64,000 nucleotides of DNA from Pelagibacterales bacterium SAG-MED11 (GCA_014654265.1 JACWDI010000001.1:62001-126000), one strand, 5' to 3'. Positions 11,561-20,463 are shown, counted from the stretch's first letter. The notes: generated by a model from the letters alone, not told the origin. Translations and numbers: made by a program.

Positions 11561-11660
11561 AAATACTTGTTTATTTACAATAAACTTAAAGATTACTTCA
11601 ATTTTTTTGAAAATAAAAATCGTTGAATAAGACTATAGAATGGAAGGAAGAAGAACTGAC

Positions 11661-11683
11661 TGTAGTGAATTTGTAGTGAATTT
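11661..11683 (+). repeat. Left inner tandem repeat (candidate integrase arm site)
   Basis: Two adjacent copies of the 11-mer GTAGTGAATTT preceded by T, identical over 23 bases to 21289-21311 and in the same orientation. It starts 100 bases inside the left 51-bp repeat. The surrounding 11559-11808 interval has no convincing ORF. It also holds a small palindrome at 11569-11585 (GTTTATT, 3 bases, AATAAAC) that could help end the tRNA-Thr transcript. Confidence 0.7.
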
Positions 11684-11808
11684 CAATTATCTAATAAAAG
11701 CTTATAGATTAAAAAACCTAGTTCGATAATAATTAAAGCTTCTAACATTATACGATACTAAAAAAACAAACTAATAAGGTTTATAATATCTATAATTAAT
11801 TCCATAAA

Positions 11809-12300
11809 TTAAATCTTTTTTTCTCTTACTTTTTTTCTCCAGGTCCAAGGATAATCAAATTTCATTTTCCAGAGACCTAAATTATTATTTTTAGCATACT
11901 CTTGGTCTTCAGCAAATTTCTTTTTTGAATAATATGAATAATCAAATGCGTAACCACTTCTTACTAGATATCTTGATAAGCTTTTGTTATTAACAAAACA
12001 TTCAGCTAATATTCTTTTATATTTGTCTGGTTTCTTTTCTTTTATGCATGAAACTTTATTATTTCCTATTCTTTCAACTAAAATTTTTTTTGATAAATCA
12101 CCACAAAAAACTTCTGTATTGTCATCATAGCAAATTTGTTTTTTTCCTCGATAATAACTTTCTGGAGTATCTATTCCTGAAAATCTAATTTTTTCACCAT
12201 TAAGAATAATGGTATCCCCATCAATTACTTTCAAATCATAAGCTAATGAGTAATTAAATGAAATTAAAATAAATATTAATGATAGTAAGATTTTATTCAT
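11809..12300 (-). CDS. Exported thermonuclease-like protein (SNase family)
   Basis: 163 residues with a cleavable signal peptide (about residues 1-20, MNKILLSLIFILISFNYSLA) followed by a staphylococcal-nuclease OB-fold. Visible motifs are VIDGDTI (Ca-binding Asp), IRFSGIDTPES (catalytic Arg and Glu, and the DT pair) and YKRILAECF for the second catalytic Arg. It is likely a periplasmic or secreted Ca-dependent nuclease. It is the last gene of the minus-strand island run, 12 bases after its neighbour. Whether it serves nutrient scavenging, defence or a transfer function is unknown. Confidence 0.85.
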   Translation of the reverse strand: MNKILLSLIFILISFNYSLAYDLKVIDGDTIILNGEKIRFSGIDTPESYYRGKKQICYDDNTEVFCGDLSKKILVERIGNNKVSCIKEKKPDKYKRILAECFVNNKSLSRYLVRSGYAFDYSYYSKKKFAEDQEYAKNNNLGLWKMKFDYPWTWRKKVREKKI

Positions 12301-12312
12301 TATTGGGTAAAA

Positions 12313-13035
12313 TTAGAAATTCATTCCACTTAAGATATAATCTGTATTAACCTGGTTGTAATTGTAAGCTTCATCAATTTTTTTATTTTTATCCCTTCCT
12401 ACTAAACTTAAGATTAATGTATCTGTAAAAAATTTATTAATTTTAGAATTATCACTTCGTTCTGCTTTAATAGCTTTTAAGGGGCCTAAAAATAATTTAT
12501 GTTTAACTAATAATTCTGTTCCTTTTTTTTTACCAATTAAAGATTTTTTATTTTCAGTAGAAAATGCTGCTGCTGTAATAAATCTTTGAATATCACCAAC
12601 ATCCTTATTATTACTGCCATCCATTTTTGGTAACACACCATCAATTTCTAGTCTTGCATAAAATAGGGTATTAAAAATAACTCTAAACATGTACAGGCCT
12701 TCGTTTGAAATTTTTACCTTAAGTTTATTCGAATAAACATTTTCATTTATTTGACTCACGCTAAGATTATACATTTTGGTAATACTAGCTTGCTTTGAAG
12801 ATAATTCTCCTGCCAAGGCTGCATATTTATGAATACTAGTATCATAATCAGGAATTTTTGAAGTATCATAACCACTCTTTTTATTTTTTGGAACTTCTGT
12901 TGAAATACCAAAACTACCCAATGCTAATAATGCAGAAATCCCTATTGACCAATAATTAAAATTATTCATAAAGAAATAAATAGAAAGACCACTGAAAGCA
13001 ATTCCTTGGAAAATATAGTAAGGCTGATGTATCAC
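12313..13035 (-). CDS. Hypothetical membrane protein
   Basis: Not recognised. 240 residues with two hydrophobic segments near the N-terminus (about residues 7-23 and 27-45), then a mostly polar domain containing YARLEIDGVLPKMDGS and a Lys-rich patch (KGTELLVKHKLFLGPLKAIK). It is likely membrane-anchored with a cytoplasmic or periplasmic C-terminal domain. It lies 18 bases downstream of the next membrane protein in the same run, so it is probably co-expressed. Confidence 0.7.
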   Translation of the reverse strand: MIHQPYYIFQGIAFSGLSIYFFMNNFNYWSIGISALLALGSFGISTEVPKNKKSGYDTSKIPDYDTSIHKYAALAGELSSKQASITKMYNLSVSQINENVYSNKLKVKISNEGLYMFRVIFNTLFYARLEIDGVLPKMDGSNNKDVGDIQRFITAAAFSTENKKSLIGKKKGTELLVKHKLFLGPLKAIKAERSDNSKINKFFTDTLILSLVGRDKNKKIDEAYNYNQVNTDYILSGMNF

Positions 13036-13053
13036 TATTTTAAAATCTCTTTT

Positions 13054-13587
13054 TTATTTTGTATATTTACAATATTTCTCTAAGTCTACTGCAGAACTTT
13101 TACTTAAACCCATAAGATTAAGATTATTTGTTTGAGTGTCTAAACCATATTGATATTCAATTTGAATATTATCTTTTGATACATAACAGCTCTCCTCATA
13201 GTTATTGGTTTTTTCAAGCAAATCTTTAGTTGTTGAATATGCTCTTCTTGTTGTTACAGCAAACCCATCATCAGTATCATGAGTATCAAATTGATGAGTG
13301 GTAGAATTATATTTAATTATCTCACCATCAACTTCTCTTTCAGAAGTATTTTCAGATATATCTTTATTATCATTGTTTAAAATTTCCTCTATTGGATGTG
13401 GCTTTTTAAAAATATGATAAGCATAAGCTGCTAGAATAAGAAATATACCTAAGGCAACAAGAAATAAAGCTAACGCTCTAGTGTAGCCCCAAACACTTTT
13501 TGTTCTTCTTAGTCTTGCTTTTTCATCAATATATTTATTTACCGGTTCATAATCATGAACATTGTATTGAATTTGATCGTTAGACAT
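13054..13587 (-). CDS. Hypothetical single-span membrane protein
   Basis: Not recognised. 177 residues: a polar N-terminus of about 32 residues, one membrane helix at about residues 35-57 (ALALFLVALGIFLILAAYAY), and an acidic Asn/Thr-rich remainder with two cysteines (CYVSKD and KYCKYTK), which suggests an oxidised extracytoplasmic domain. Its start overlaps the stop of the 598-residue coiled-coil gene by one base, which points to a joint function. Confidence 0.7.
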   Translation of the reverse strand: MSNDQIQYNVHDYEPVNKYIDEKARLRRTKSVWGYTRALALFLVALGIFLILAAYAYHIFKKPHPIEEILNNDNKDISENTSEREVDGEIIKYNSTTHQFDTHDTDDGFAVTTRRAYSTTKDLLEKTNNYEESCYVSKDNIQIEYQYGLDTQTNNLNLMGLSKSSAVDLEKYCKYTK

Positions 13588-15383
13588 TATTTCTTCTTAT
13601 CATAGTCAGGAGCAGTAAATGGTCCTTTCTTTAATAATTCATTATCATCTGTTGGAAGTGGAACATAAACGATTTCTTTTCTTATAACTTCTTTTGGAAC
13701 TTCAACTTTCTCGTAAACTATTTTTTCACCAACAAATTTTTCAACCTCAACCTTTTTTTCAACTATTTTTTCTACTTCTTTTTCAACTATTTTAATATTT
13801 GGGTCTCTAAACCTTTTAATTTTTCCCCAAATATATTTATTGATTAAAACAAAAAATTTAGAAATTCTGGTTCCTAATCCTTTCCAGTTAGCTGTTCTTT
13901 TATTCCTTATTATATGTAGTCTTGGATCAAGTAATACCAAACTTGCAAAAGCTAACATTGTTCCAGTTACTGATATAATAAAGCTTAAAACACCAAACCA
14001 TAACCAAAATGCAGCAGCCAGAGCTCCACTTGGTATATCTGCATAGACAGAATCTGATACTTTTGTTTCTGCTTTTATTGCTTTTTTTTCAAATTCAATT
14101 ATTTTTGTATTCAGATTAGAGATCTGTCTGTCTATTGCCTCATTATCAAGTCTACTATTTTTATTGAACACTGAAAATAATTTATCAAACCAACCTCTTT
14201 CTGTAATTGATTTGACTTTTTGTTTTTCTAATTGAAATATTTGTTCATTGATTTCATTAATTTCATTATTGTAATCAATTATAAACCAGTCCTTCAACCA
14301 TGTAGCAACCCTATAAACTTGACTGTCTGGTGCTAAATCATCGATACCAGTCCCCTCTCCATTTGATATTAATTCAAGTCTTTCAGCTTCTAATTTTTTT
14401 ATTCTTTTAATCTTTTCTTCATCATCCAAATTATATTGCGTCTTGTTTCCCTCTAATGCAGCAATATTTTTTGCTATAATTTCTAATTCATCTTTTAATG
14501 GTTTTGTCTTAGATTGTATTTCAGAATTTTCAATTTCAATTGCACCTGAAGAACTTTTTCCTTGAGCGTTAATTAAAGAAGAAAGTTTAGACTCTTTATC
14601 TCTTTTTTCTATTTCATAGTTGTTAATTGTTAATTTATTTGACTCAATAGAATTAGTTATAGTTTTTTTATTAGAATTAAAAAACTTACCATCAATTTGT
14701 CCTGTTAATTCAACATTTTGATTTCTTAAGTCGGTAATATCGGAATTTAAAGTATCAATTTGTTTTCGTAATTCATCAATAGCTGATGTGTTAGTTCCAC
14801 TATCTTTGATATCTTGAATTCTTTTTTGACCTGATACATTTATTTCACTTATTTGCTTATTAATTTCTGATCTTTGTTTTCTTAGTTCATTAATCTCACC
14901 ATCAAATTGTTTAATATTAGTATTGTCTTCTAATTGTTCGAGTTGAGTATTAATACTGTGATACTTGACAATTTTCTTATCAACTATTTTTGTTCTCTCA
15001 CGGTTAATTCTCTCAAAACCAGTTACTATTGTTTCAAAAGTTGAAACATTAACTAACAATAAACCAACCAAGAAAATAATTTTCCAATAAAGTCTTACAG
15101 AGTAATAAACTGCTGTTGCTAATGGAATTTTTGTAAGTTCAACGATAGCTACAATAAAAAAGATACCACCAAAAGTTATGTCATTTAATCTGAGTGATCG
15201 ACCTGATAACTCATCTACATTTTCAATTCCTTGTGCATTTATAATAACTATAATTGCTATACAAATACCAATGATCGCTACTAAAATTTCTACAGTCCAT
15301 GCCATATTCAATAGAAACTTTCCCTTAGATCCTGTTTGAGATTGAGGGTAAAATTTATTAAATATTTTATCTAAATTAGGCAT
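13587..15383 (-). CDS. Large membrane protein with central coiled coil
   Basis: Not recognised to a family. 598 residues: hydrophobic helices at about residues 27-50, 72-96 and 99-116, then a long heptad-like coiled-coil region (about 125-430) rich in Glu, Lys, Ile and Asn. A further hydrophobic stretch lies at about 450-486 (FWLWFGVLSFIISVTGTMLA). The tail carries alternating VEK-type repeats (VEKEVEKIVEKKVEVEKFVG) ending in a Pro-rich end. The architecture recalls membrane-tethered scaffold or mechanosensor proteins, but no function can be assigned. It overlaps the TerB-like gene upstream by 8 bases. Confidence 0.75.
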   Translation of the reverse strand: MPNLDKIFNKFYPQSQTGSKGKFLLNMAWTVEILVAIIGICIAIIVIINAQGIENVDELSGRSLRLNDITFGGIFFIVAIVELTKIPLATAVYYSVRLYWKIIFLVGLLLVNVSTFETIVTGFERINRERTKIVDKKIVKYHSINTQLEQLEDNTNIKQFDGEINELRKQRSEINKQISEINVSGQKRIQDIKDSGTNTSAIDELRKQIDTLNSDITDLRNQNVELTGQIDGKFFNSNKKTITNSIESNKLTINNYEIEKRDKESKLSSLINAQGKSSSGAIEIENSEIQSKTKPLKDELEIIAKNIAALEGNKTQYNLDDEEKIKRIKKLEAERLELISNGEGTGIDDLAPDSQVYRVATWLKDWFIIDYNNEINEINEQIFQLEKQKVKSITERGWFDKLFSVFNKNSRLDNEAIDRQISNLNTKIIEFEKKAIKAETKVSDSVYADIPSGALAAAFWLWFGVLSFIISVTGTMLAFASLVLLDPRLHIIRNKRTANWKGLGTRISKFFVLINKYIWGKIKRFRDPNIKIVEKEVEKIVEKKVEVEKFVGEKIVYEKVEVPKEVIRKEIVYVPLPTDDNELLKKGPFTAPDYDKKK

Positions 15384-15867
15384 TAATCTTTTCTGTTTTC
15401 TTCTTTATTAAGTTTGTAAATTTTAAAAATAAATTCGAAGCTATATCTTTAAAATTATCTGATAAATCCCTCTTTACTCCAAATATTTTACTTACTTCTC
15501 TAATATCATCATCTTCATCTTGTGAATAAAGATTATCAGTATGACCCAACCTATATAATACTGCTATTATAAATTCTAAAAAATCAGGCTGATCATCTTT
15601 AAGTAATTTTTTGAGATTTAATGCATGATGTGTAATTGGATTTGTATCATTGCTTGCTTCTAATATAATTTTTTTTAATGTATTTCGTTGAGCAGGTTCA
15701 TGGGGAACAATTGATAAAATTTCAGATTCTTCTCTTTCAGAAAAATGACCATCTGCTTGACATATTTTAGTTGCAAGAATTAAGACACCAATAACACAAA
15801 TAGTTTGTTTACTTTCATAATGATATTTTTCCCAAAGATCAATTTGTGACATAATTGATCTAATCAT
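15376..15867 (-). CDS. TerB-like (tellurite resistance / DjlA-type) domain protein
   Basis: 163 residues, all-helical. The segment VLILATKICQADGHFSEREE followed by ESEILSIV matches the metal-binding first repeat of the TerB/DjlA fold (Asp and Glu in the xADGxxxxxE pattern), and a second acidic half includes DEDDDIREVSKIFGV. TerB domains act in membrane-linked stress and phage-response complexes (family knowledge). Start may be the first Met (MIRSI) or Met6 (MSQID). It overlaps the coiled-coil membrane gene by 8 bases, so the two are translationally coupled. Confidence 0.75.
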   Translation of the reverse strand: MIRSIMSQIDLWEKYHYESKQTICVIGVLILATKICQADGHFSEREESEILSIVPHEPAQRNTLKKIILEASNDTNPITHHALNLKKLLKDDQPDFLEFIIAVLYRLGHTDNLYSQDEDDDIREVSKIFGVKRDLSDNFKDIASNLFLKFTNLIKKKTEKINA

Positions 15868-15903
15868 AGAGTGACATATGAGTAAATCACTAATTACTAT
15901 TAG

Positions 15904-16170
15904 CTAATTTAGATTATAGCCTTTGCCATGCATGCAATTTCTAAAAGCTGCACTATTTTCTGCTAAGCTGGAGATAACTATACTTGTTTCTTCCGGAGCA
16001 CACATCAAAGGATTTTTGCATAGATATACTGGATATCGAGAGTCCGCGAAACTATCACAAAAACTTTTATCTAAATTTAATTGTGAATTATCACCTGATT
16101 GATTTGACCAAGTACCGGTTGAACACCCTGAAATAAATATTAACAATAGTAAGTATCTTAAATTTTTCAT
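15904..16170 (-). CDS. Small lipoprotein, hypothetical
   Basis: 88 residues with a type II signal peptide and a lipobox ending at Cys16 (LLLIFISGC). The mature part has four more cysteines (FCDSF, LCKNPLMCAPEE, FRNCMHG), likely forming disulfides in the periplasm. It overlaps the end of the PrsW-like gene by 4 bases (ATGA), so it belongs to the same operon. Function unknown. Confidence 0.7.
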   Translation of the reverse strand: MKNLRYLLLLIFISGCSTGTWSNQSGDNSQLNLDKSFCDSFADSRYPVYLCKNPLMCAPEETSIVISSLAENSAAFRNCMHGKGYNLN

Positions 16171-16979
16171 CTATATATTACATAATTAAAAAAATAATTA
16201 ATTGAAAATAATATAACAAATGTAACAATTACTACAAAAACAATATCACTTGTTTTTGGTATTACTTTAATGTTCTTTTCTCCAACTGCTTGTAAATTTC
16301 TTTGTTCTCTAAATACAAAAAAGGCTCTTATTAAAAAAACAAGTAATAAAATAAAAATATAATAGTCAGAGATACTTCCAGAAAATAAAATTAAATCATA
16401 CAACCCGTGTAAACATACCGGAAAAAATAAAGCCATAAATAAGAAAAATTTTCTATTATGTTTTTTGAAAATAGCATCCATTAAGAAGAAGCCCATAAAT
16501 ACACCCGCTAATGCATGAAGTGGTACAGCTGAAAATCCTCTTAATAACGCAACATATTTAGCTGCCTCTAAATTTTCTGCTCCAAGAACATATTCCCAAT
16601 TTTCTATAACAGCAAAACCTAGTGATGCAGCAACACCGTAAATAAGTGCATCCATTGGTTCGTCAAAAACATCTAGATGTAAACAATAAAATACTAATAC
16701 AAAAAACTTCATTGTTTCTTCAAGGAAAGCTGCTCTTAAAAAAGCCATATAAAAGTGACTGGACTCAAGACCAAAATTTAAAGTTTCTAAAAAACCTTCT
16801 AAAGCGATTATCAAAATCCCTAATGGAAAAGTTATTCCAATACCTAATAAAAAGGTAATCAAAACGACACGTGGAGGTTCAGGAAGTTTATCTCTTTTAT
16901 ATACGTACCAGAATATTAAAACTGCAGGTAAAATAGAATAAAATGCTAAATTTAAATAAACCTGTTCGCTTCCAAACAT
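16167..16979 (-). CDS. PrsW-family intramembrane metalloprotease
   Basis: 270 residues, about 7-8 membrane helices. Family motifs are visible: EETMK (Glu87, Glu88, Lys91), FDEPMD at residues 105-110, the GFAVIENWEY block with Glu126 and Asn127, and PLHA with His155. These are the conserved glutamates and histidine of the PrsW/CPBP-like active site. In Bacillus PrsW cleaves an anti-sigma factor, but many homologues have no known substrate. In this island the adjacent membrane proteins and lipoprotein are candidate substrates (inference). Confidence 0.88.
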   Translation of the reverse strand: MFGSEQVYLNLAFYSILPAVLIFWYVYKRDKLPEPPRVVLITFLLGIGITFPLGILIIALEGFLETLNFGLESSHFYMAFLRAAFLEETMKFFVLVFYCLHLDVFDEPMDALIYGVAASLGFAVIENWEYVLGAENLEAAKYVALLRGFSAVPLHALAGVFMGFFLMDAIFKKHNRKFFLFMALFFPVCLHGLYDLILFSGSISDYYIFILLLVFLIRAFFVFREQRNLQAVGEKNIKVIPKTSDIVFVVIVTFVILFSINYFFNYVIYR

Positions 16980-16984
16980 AAAAT

Positions 16985-17875
16985 CTATCTTTTATTTTTT
17001 TTTGAAGAACCTGTGAAAAATTTACCTAACCAAATAAATGGTAAAAATATAATAAACCAAAATTTCTTTAAAAGTAATAAAGCAGCTGCAATAATTCCTG
17101 GTTTCATCGCTTTAATACCAAGGGTTGATGCAAGTAGGGCTCCTATACCAGCGGCTGCAATTTTATCTCCAGATTTCCAATCTTTATACTCTTTTGTCGC
17201 ATTAAATTTATGTATTTTAGATAGGTTTAAAAGCAATTGTTCTTGATAACCATTATTCCCAGCCACATAGCTAGCAGTTGTATACCCTTCTCTACCTAAA
17301 ATTATTGCTGTTCCTTCAGTTGTTGAAGTGTTGTCTGACCATTGAATATTTAAAGCGTAATAAACTGAATTATACACACCATCTAGATACGGCTTTTTTT
17401 TCCAGGAGACATTTAAGACTGTAGGTTGTCCATTTTTTTTTCTTGTTTCATTGCTTGCTTTATAATTTTTTTTTATATCATTTATAAATTTATTTGGATC
17501 AACATCAGTCCAGTCATCAGTTTTTACATAACCAGAGTCAGTATAATAAAACGTATATTGTGAGCTGTAATCATCAATGGCATAAACACTAACATAGTCA
17601 AAAGTAACTCCGTTAAGCCAATATAGTAGTTGCTGTGCATCCTTTCCTTCTAATATTGAAAAATCTGAAGATATATTAATTTTTGAATTCGCTTCATTAA
17701 AATTAACTAAAGAAGGTCCTTCTTTCCAATTAAGGCTAGTATAGGCTTTATTCCATTCTTCTTCACTAACAGGAATTTTTGTATCTAATGCAACAGCTTT
17801 AAAACATAATAGAAAACCTAGTAAAACTATTTTAATAAAAAAATTAGCTTTTGATAAATAACATCTAAAAAACAT
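16985..17875 (-). CDS. Exported/membrane protein, hypothetical
   Basis: Not recognised. 296 residues: signal peptide or N-terminal anchor (about residues 9-29, FFIKIVLLGFLLCFKAVA), a largely beta-type extracytoplasmic domain of about 200 residues rich in Trp and Tyr, and a C-terminal hydrophobic hairpin (about residues 243-285, KIAAAGIGALLASTLGIKAM then FWFIIFLPFIWLG) with a basic tail. The C-terminal pattern resembles DUF2167-type membrane proteins, which is a tentative comparison. It lies 5 bases upstream of the PrsW-like gene, so it could be its partner or substrate. Confidence 0.7.
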   Translation of the reverse strand: MFFRCYLSKANFFIKIVLLGFLLCFKAVALDTKIPVSEEEWNKAYTSLNWKEGPSLVNFNEANSKINISSDFSILEGKDAQQLLYWLNGVTFDYVSVYAIDDYSSQYTFYYTDSGYVKTDDWTDVDPNKFINDIKKNYKASNETRKKNGQPTVLNVSWKKKPYLDGVYNSVYYALNIQWSDNTSTTEGTAIILGREGYTTASYVAGNNGYQEQLLLNLSKIHKFNATKEYKDWKSGDKIAAAGIGALLASTLGIKAMKPGIIAAALLLLKKFWFIIFLPFIWLGKFFTGSSKKNKR

Positions 17876-17881
17876 AAAATG

Positions 17882-18055
17882 TTATTTTACTCTAGTTAGC
17901 AATGCACCAATTGCACCAATTATTATAGGTGAAAATGATGATATTGCCGGAGGTAGAAATGGTGTCAAATTAATATTTGCAAAATTACCTAAAAGAAAAT
18001 CTGCAGCTGCAAAAACTAATAAGAGATAACCTACTATTGATATTATGTTTTTCAT
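17882..18055 (-). CDS. Small hydrophobic membrane protein (57 aa)
   Basis: An uninterrupted 58-codon frame starting ATG at 18055: MKNIISIVGYLLLVFAAADF, then a Gly/Pro-rich link and a second hydrophobic segment (SPIIIGAIGALLTRVK). Two predicted membrane helices with a positive C-terminus. It is the first gene of the nine-gene minus-strand run, 6 bases before the next start. The strong hydrophobic pattern and tight spacing support it despite its size. Confidence 0.6.
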   Translation of the reverse strand: MKNIISIVGYLLLVFAAADFLLGNFANINLTPFLPPAISSFSPIIIGAIGALLTRVK

Positions 18056-18070
18056 AAATTAGACTAGCTT

Positions 18071-18098
18071 TTTACAAGAGGTTTTTAAACAAGATAAT
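18071..18098 (+). promoter_or_regulatory. Candidate promoter in the divergent island spacer
   Basis: In the 64-base gap between the two divergent island runs, TTTACA (18071-18076) and GATAAT (18093-18098) are 16 bases apart on the plus strand, giving a start about 15 bases before 18120. The minus-strand run must start in the same gap, so the two promoters would overlap. Confidence 0.35.
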
Positions 18099-18119
18099 TT
18101 CAACTAATTATGTGATAAA

Positions 18120-19025
18120 ATGAGGATTTTAAAGATACCCACTTTCACACCATTTATCATTTCTCAAAGAAATATTAAAAAAAGTTTATTAATAATTAAT
18201 TTAGGAATTTTTCTCTCAATTTTTGCAGCAACCTCAGCAATAATTTCATTGTTTATAGAAAATAAAATTAGCCATTATGAAACAGAAATAATTGAAAATA
18301 AACAGATGAATTTATTTTTTAATAGATTTGAAAGAATGGTAAATGTTTATGAAGACTCAGAAAATAGATTATATAATTTTAATCAAAATTTTGCATCGTT
18401 TAACGAAATACTAGACTCGCTAAAAGGTGGAGAAAAATTAATAGATGATCGTGAATATTATTACTATCGTTTTTATTCTTATATTGCTTTTTTAGATGAA
18501 AATTTTGGTGAAGAGGATGATACAGAATGGATGACTTATTTTACAGAAAAAGAATTTTTAGAATATATTTATGATCCAATAGTTCATAAAAAATTTTATG
18601 ATGAACTTGAGGCTCAATCAATAAAGTTTAAAAATTACGTAAAAGAGTACAAAACTTTTGCCTCAGATTTAAAAAAAATTGATCCTTTTATTATTTTAAG
18701 CGATGAACAATTAATTAGTAATACTTATGAAGATTCTGTTGAGATTAATCAGCTGATTAATAAATATTTTACAAAAGTTTTTTACATGAATGATTTTTTA
18801 AGAGAATTTTTAATGAATATTAAAAAAATAGTATCTGACTGGTCATTATCATATAAATCCTTAGACTTAAGTAATTATCAAGAAATTGAAAAACTTTCTA
18901 ATTTAGAAAAAAAATTAATTATATTTGCTTTTGTTCTTCAAATAATAATTTTTTTTGTTACCCAATTTTTTGAAATTACATTTGCCTCAAAAGTTAAAAG
19001 AAAATTAAGTAGAAGGTCAATATGA
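18120..19025 (+). CDS. Membrane protein with extracytoplasmic helical domain, hypothetical
   Basis: Not recognised. 301 residues: cytoplasmic N-terminus of about 22 residues, membrane helix at about 23-47, a roughly 220-residue charged helical domain (EDSENRLYNFNQNF, Tyr-rich DDREYYYYRFYSY), and a second membrane helix at about 268-288 with a short basic tail. This two-helix topology with a periplasmic helical bundle matches sensor-type domains, but no kinase or cyclase output follows. It overlaps the next gene by 4 bases (ATGA), and the two proteins share the same layout. Confidence 0.7.
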   Translation: MRILKIPTFTPFIISQRNIKKSLLIINLGIFLSIFAATSAIISLFIENKISHYETEIIENKQMNLFFNRFERMVNVYEDSENRLYNFNQNFASFNEILDSLKGGEKLIDDREYYYYRFYSYIAFLDENFGEEDDTEWMTYFTEKEFLEYIYDPIVHKKFYDELEAQSIKFKNYVKEYKTFASDLKKIDPFIILSDEQLISNTYEDSVEINQLINKYFTKVFYMNDFLREFLMNIKKIVSDWSLSYKSLDLSNYQEIEKLSNLEKKLIIFAFVLQIIIFFVTQFFEITFASKVKRKLSRRSI

Positions 19026-19846
19026 GAAGAGGCAAACTTACCCCACAGTCAATTTTTTTTATTGTTTTAGCTGGTTTTTTTACTTTAAGTTCTTATTTTT
19101 TAGATCAACGTGTAATTATAAAAGAAGATGAAATAAGAGATGTTAATTTTTTATTGGAAAAAAAATATCAAAAACTTGAGGAAGAGACTTCTAATGCAGA
19201 AAGTTTAACTTATTTATCAAATAGAGTTGCTATAGAAACACATCAAAATAACTCTATAAGTACTATAAATTATAAATTTCATCTGTTTATTAAAAATAAT
19301 CGAGAAGTTGTAGAAAATTTTGATAAAGAAAAGTTAATAAGAGTAATAAGAGCTAATCTATTTACTGGATATCTAAATACAAGATCTAATATTTTTAATC
19401 TAAAATTAACAATCGACGATATGGCTTTTTCAAAAACAGATTATGACAACCTGGATTTAAGAAATAAAGTTAACAATTTATTCACTTGGGATGACACATT
19501 TTTTAAAAAGAATGACAAAGTATATTTTACTAACAATTACATCAAATCTGTTTATGCAGGAGATATCACCGTTGATGAAGGTTTGTTACGTGAGTTATAT
19601 GTCGAGGCTGTGAAACTTAATAAACAACTGTATTCAAATTATAAAATTTTAGATGAACTATCAGATTATTTTTTTGAAAAGGAAGAAAAATTACAAGATG
19701 AATATGATATTTTAGTTGTGAAACAATCTAAAATCAAAATACAAAAAAATTACTTTATATTATTAAGTATTTTGTTTCAGATTTTAGCTTTGCTTTCATT
19801 TCTTTTACTTTTTAGAAATTTTATTATTAGAACATTCAATAAATAA
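19022..19846 (+). CDS. Membrane protein with extracytoplasmic helical domain, hypothetical
   Basis: Not recognised. 274 residues with the same topology as the preceding gene: N-terminal membrane helix (about 11-28), a helical charged domain (about 35-235) including a coiled-coil part (VNFLLEKKYQKLEEETSNAE), and a C-terminal membrane helix (about 243-265) with a short basic tail. It may be a diverged paralogue or partner of that protein. Its stop overlaps the next start by one base. Confidence 0.7.
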   Translation: MRRGKLTPQSIFFIVLAGFFTLSSYFLDQRVIIKEDEIRDVNFLLEKKYQKLEEETSNAESLTYLSNRVAIETHQNNSISTINYKFHLFIKNNREVVENFDKEKLIRVIRANLFTGYLNTRSNIFNLKLTIDDMAFSKTDYDNLDLRNKVNNLFTWDDTFFKKNDKVYFTNNYIKSVYAGDITVDEGLLRELYVEAVKLNKQLYSNYKILDELSDYFFEKEEKLQDEYDILVVKQSKIKIQKNYFILLSILFQILALLSFLLLFRNFIIRTFNK

Positions 19847-20463
19847 TGAAAATGCTAAGAATAACTCTTTTTTTTCTAATCTTTTTTATACATTCTTATG
19901 TTCAAGCAAAAGAGTACAAAAGTGTACATGGTTTTATTATTAACTTAGATGAAGAATATCTTTACACATCACCTTTAGTAATGAATGACATCATTAACAA
20001 TACACAAAGTGAGTTTGCAGATATGTTTCCAGATTTTGATCATTTTAAAAATAGTATGAAAGTTTTAAAGGGTCAGGAATATAATGTAGAATATATTGTT
20101 GAAGTGAAAGATCCATATTCATCTAATAATATAACAATAACATCTGATAATTTAAAAGACTTTCCTCAATGGCAAGATGCGAATTTAAACGAAGAGAGTA
20201 TCGATACTATTTGTGCTTCATCTGAAATTGAATATTCAGCATTATGGAGTAAACCTGTGCGTTTTAAAAAATGTATTATTCACCCTAAAATTAAAAATAG
20301 TATTTTTTTAGAAATGGATGGGATTGTTGCTAACACTCAAGTTTCTCAACTACTTTTGTTTGAAAATGGTAAAATGTACATATTTAGCTTAACTTGTTCT
20401 AATAAGTGTAAACAATGGAAAAAAGTATTTTCCAACACAATCAACTCAATAAAATTTAACTAA
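19846..20463 (+). CDS. Exported protein, hypothetical
   Basis: Not recognised. 205 residues with a clear signal peptide (MKMLRITLFFLIFFIHSYVQA). The mature domain is about 184 residues, with four cysteines in two clusters (TICASSE/KKCIIHP and LTCSNKCKQW). It ends in KKVFSNTINSIKFN, similar in style to periplasmic proteins that end in a helix followed by a beta strand. It is coupled to the upstream membrane gene by a TAATG overlap. Confidence 0.7.
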   Translation: MKMLRITLFFLIFFIHSYVQAKEYKSVHGFIINLDEEYLYTSPLVMNDIINNTQSEFADMFPDFDHFKNSMKVLKGQEYNVEYIVEVKDPYSSNNITITSDNLKDFPQWQDANLNEESIDTICASSEIEYSALWSKPVRFKKCIIHPKIKNSIFLEMDGIVANTQVSQLLLFENGKMYIFSLTCSNKCKQWKKVFSNTINSIKFN

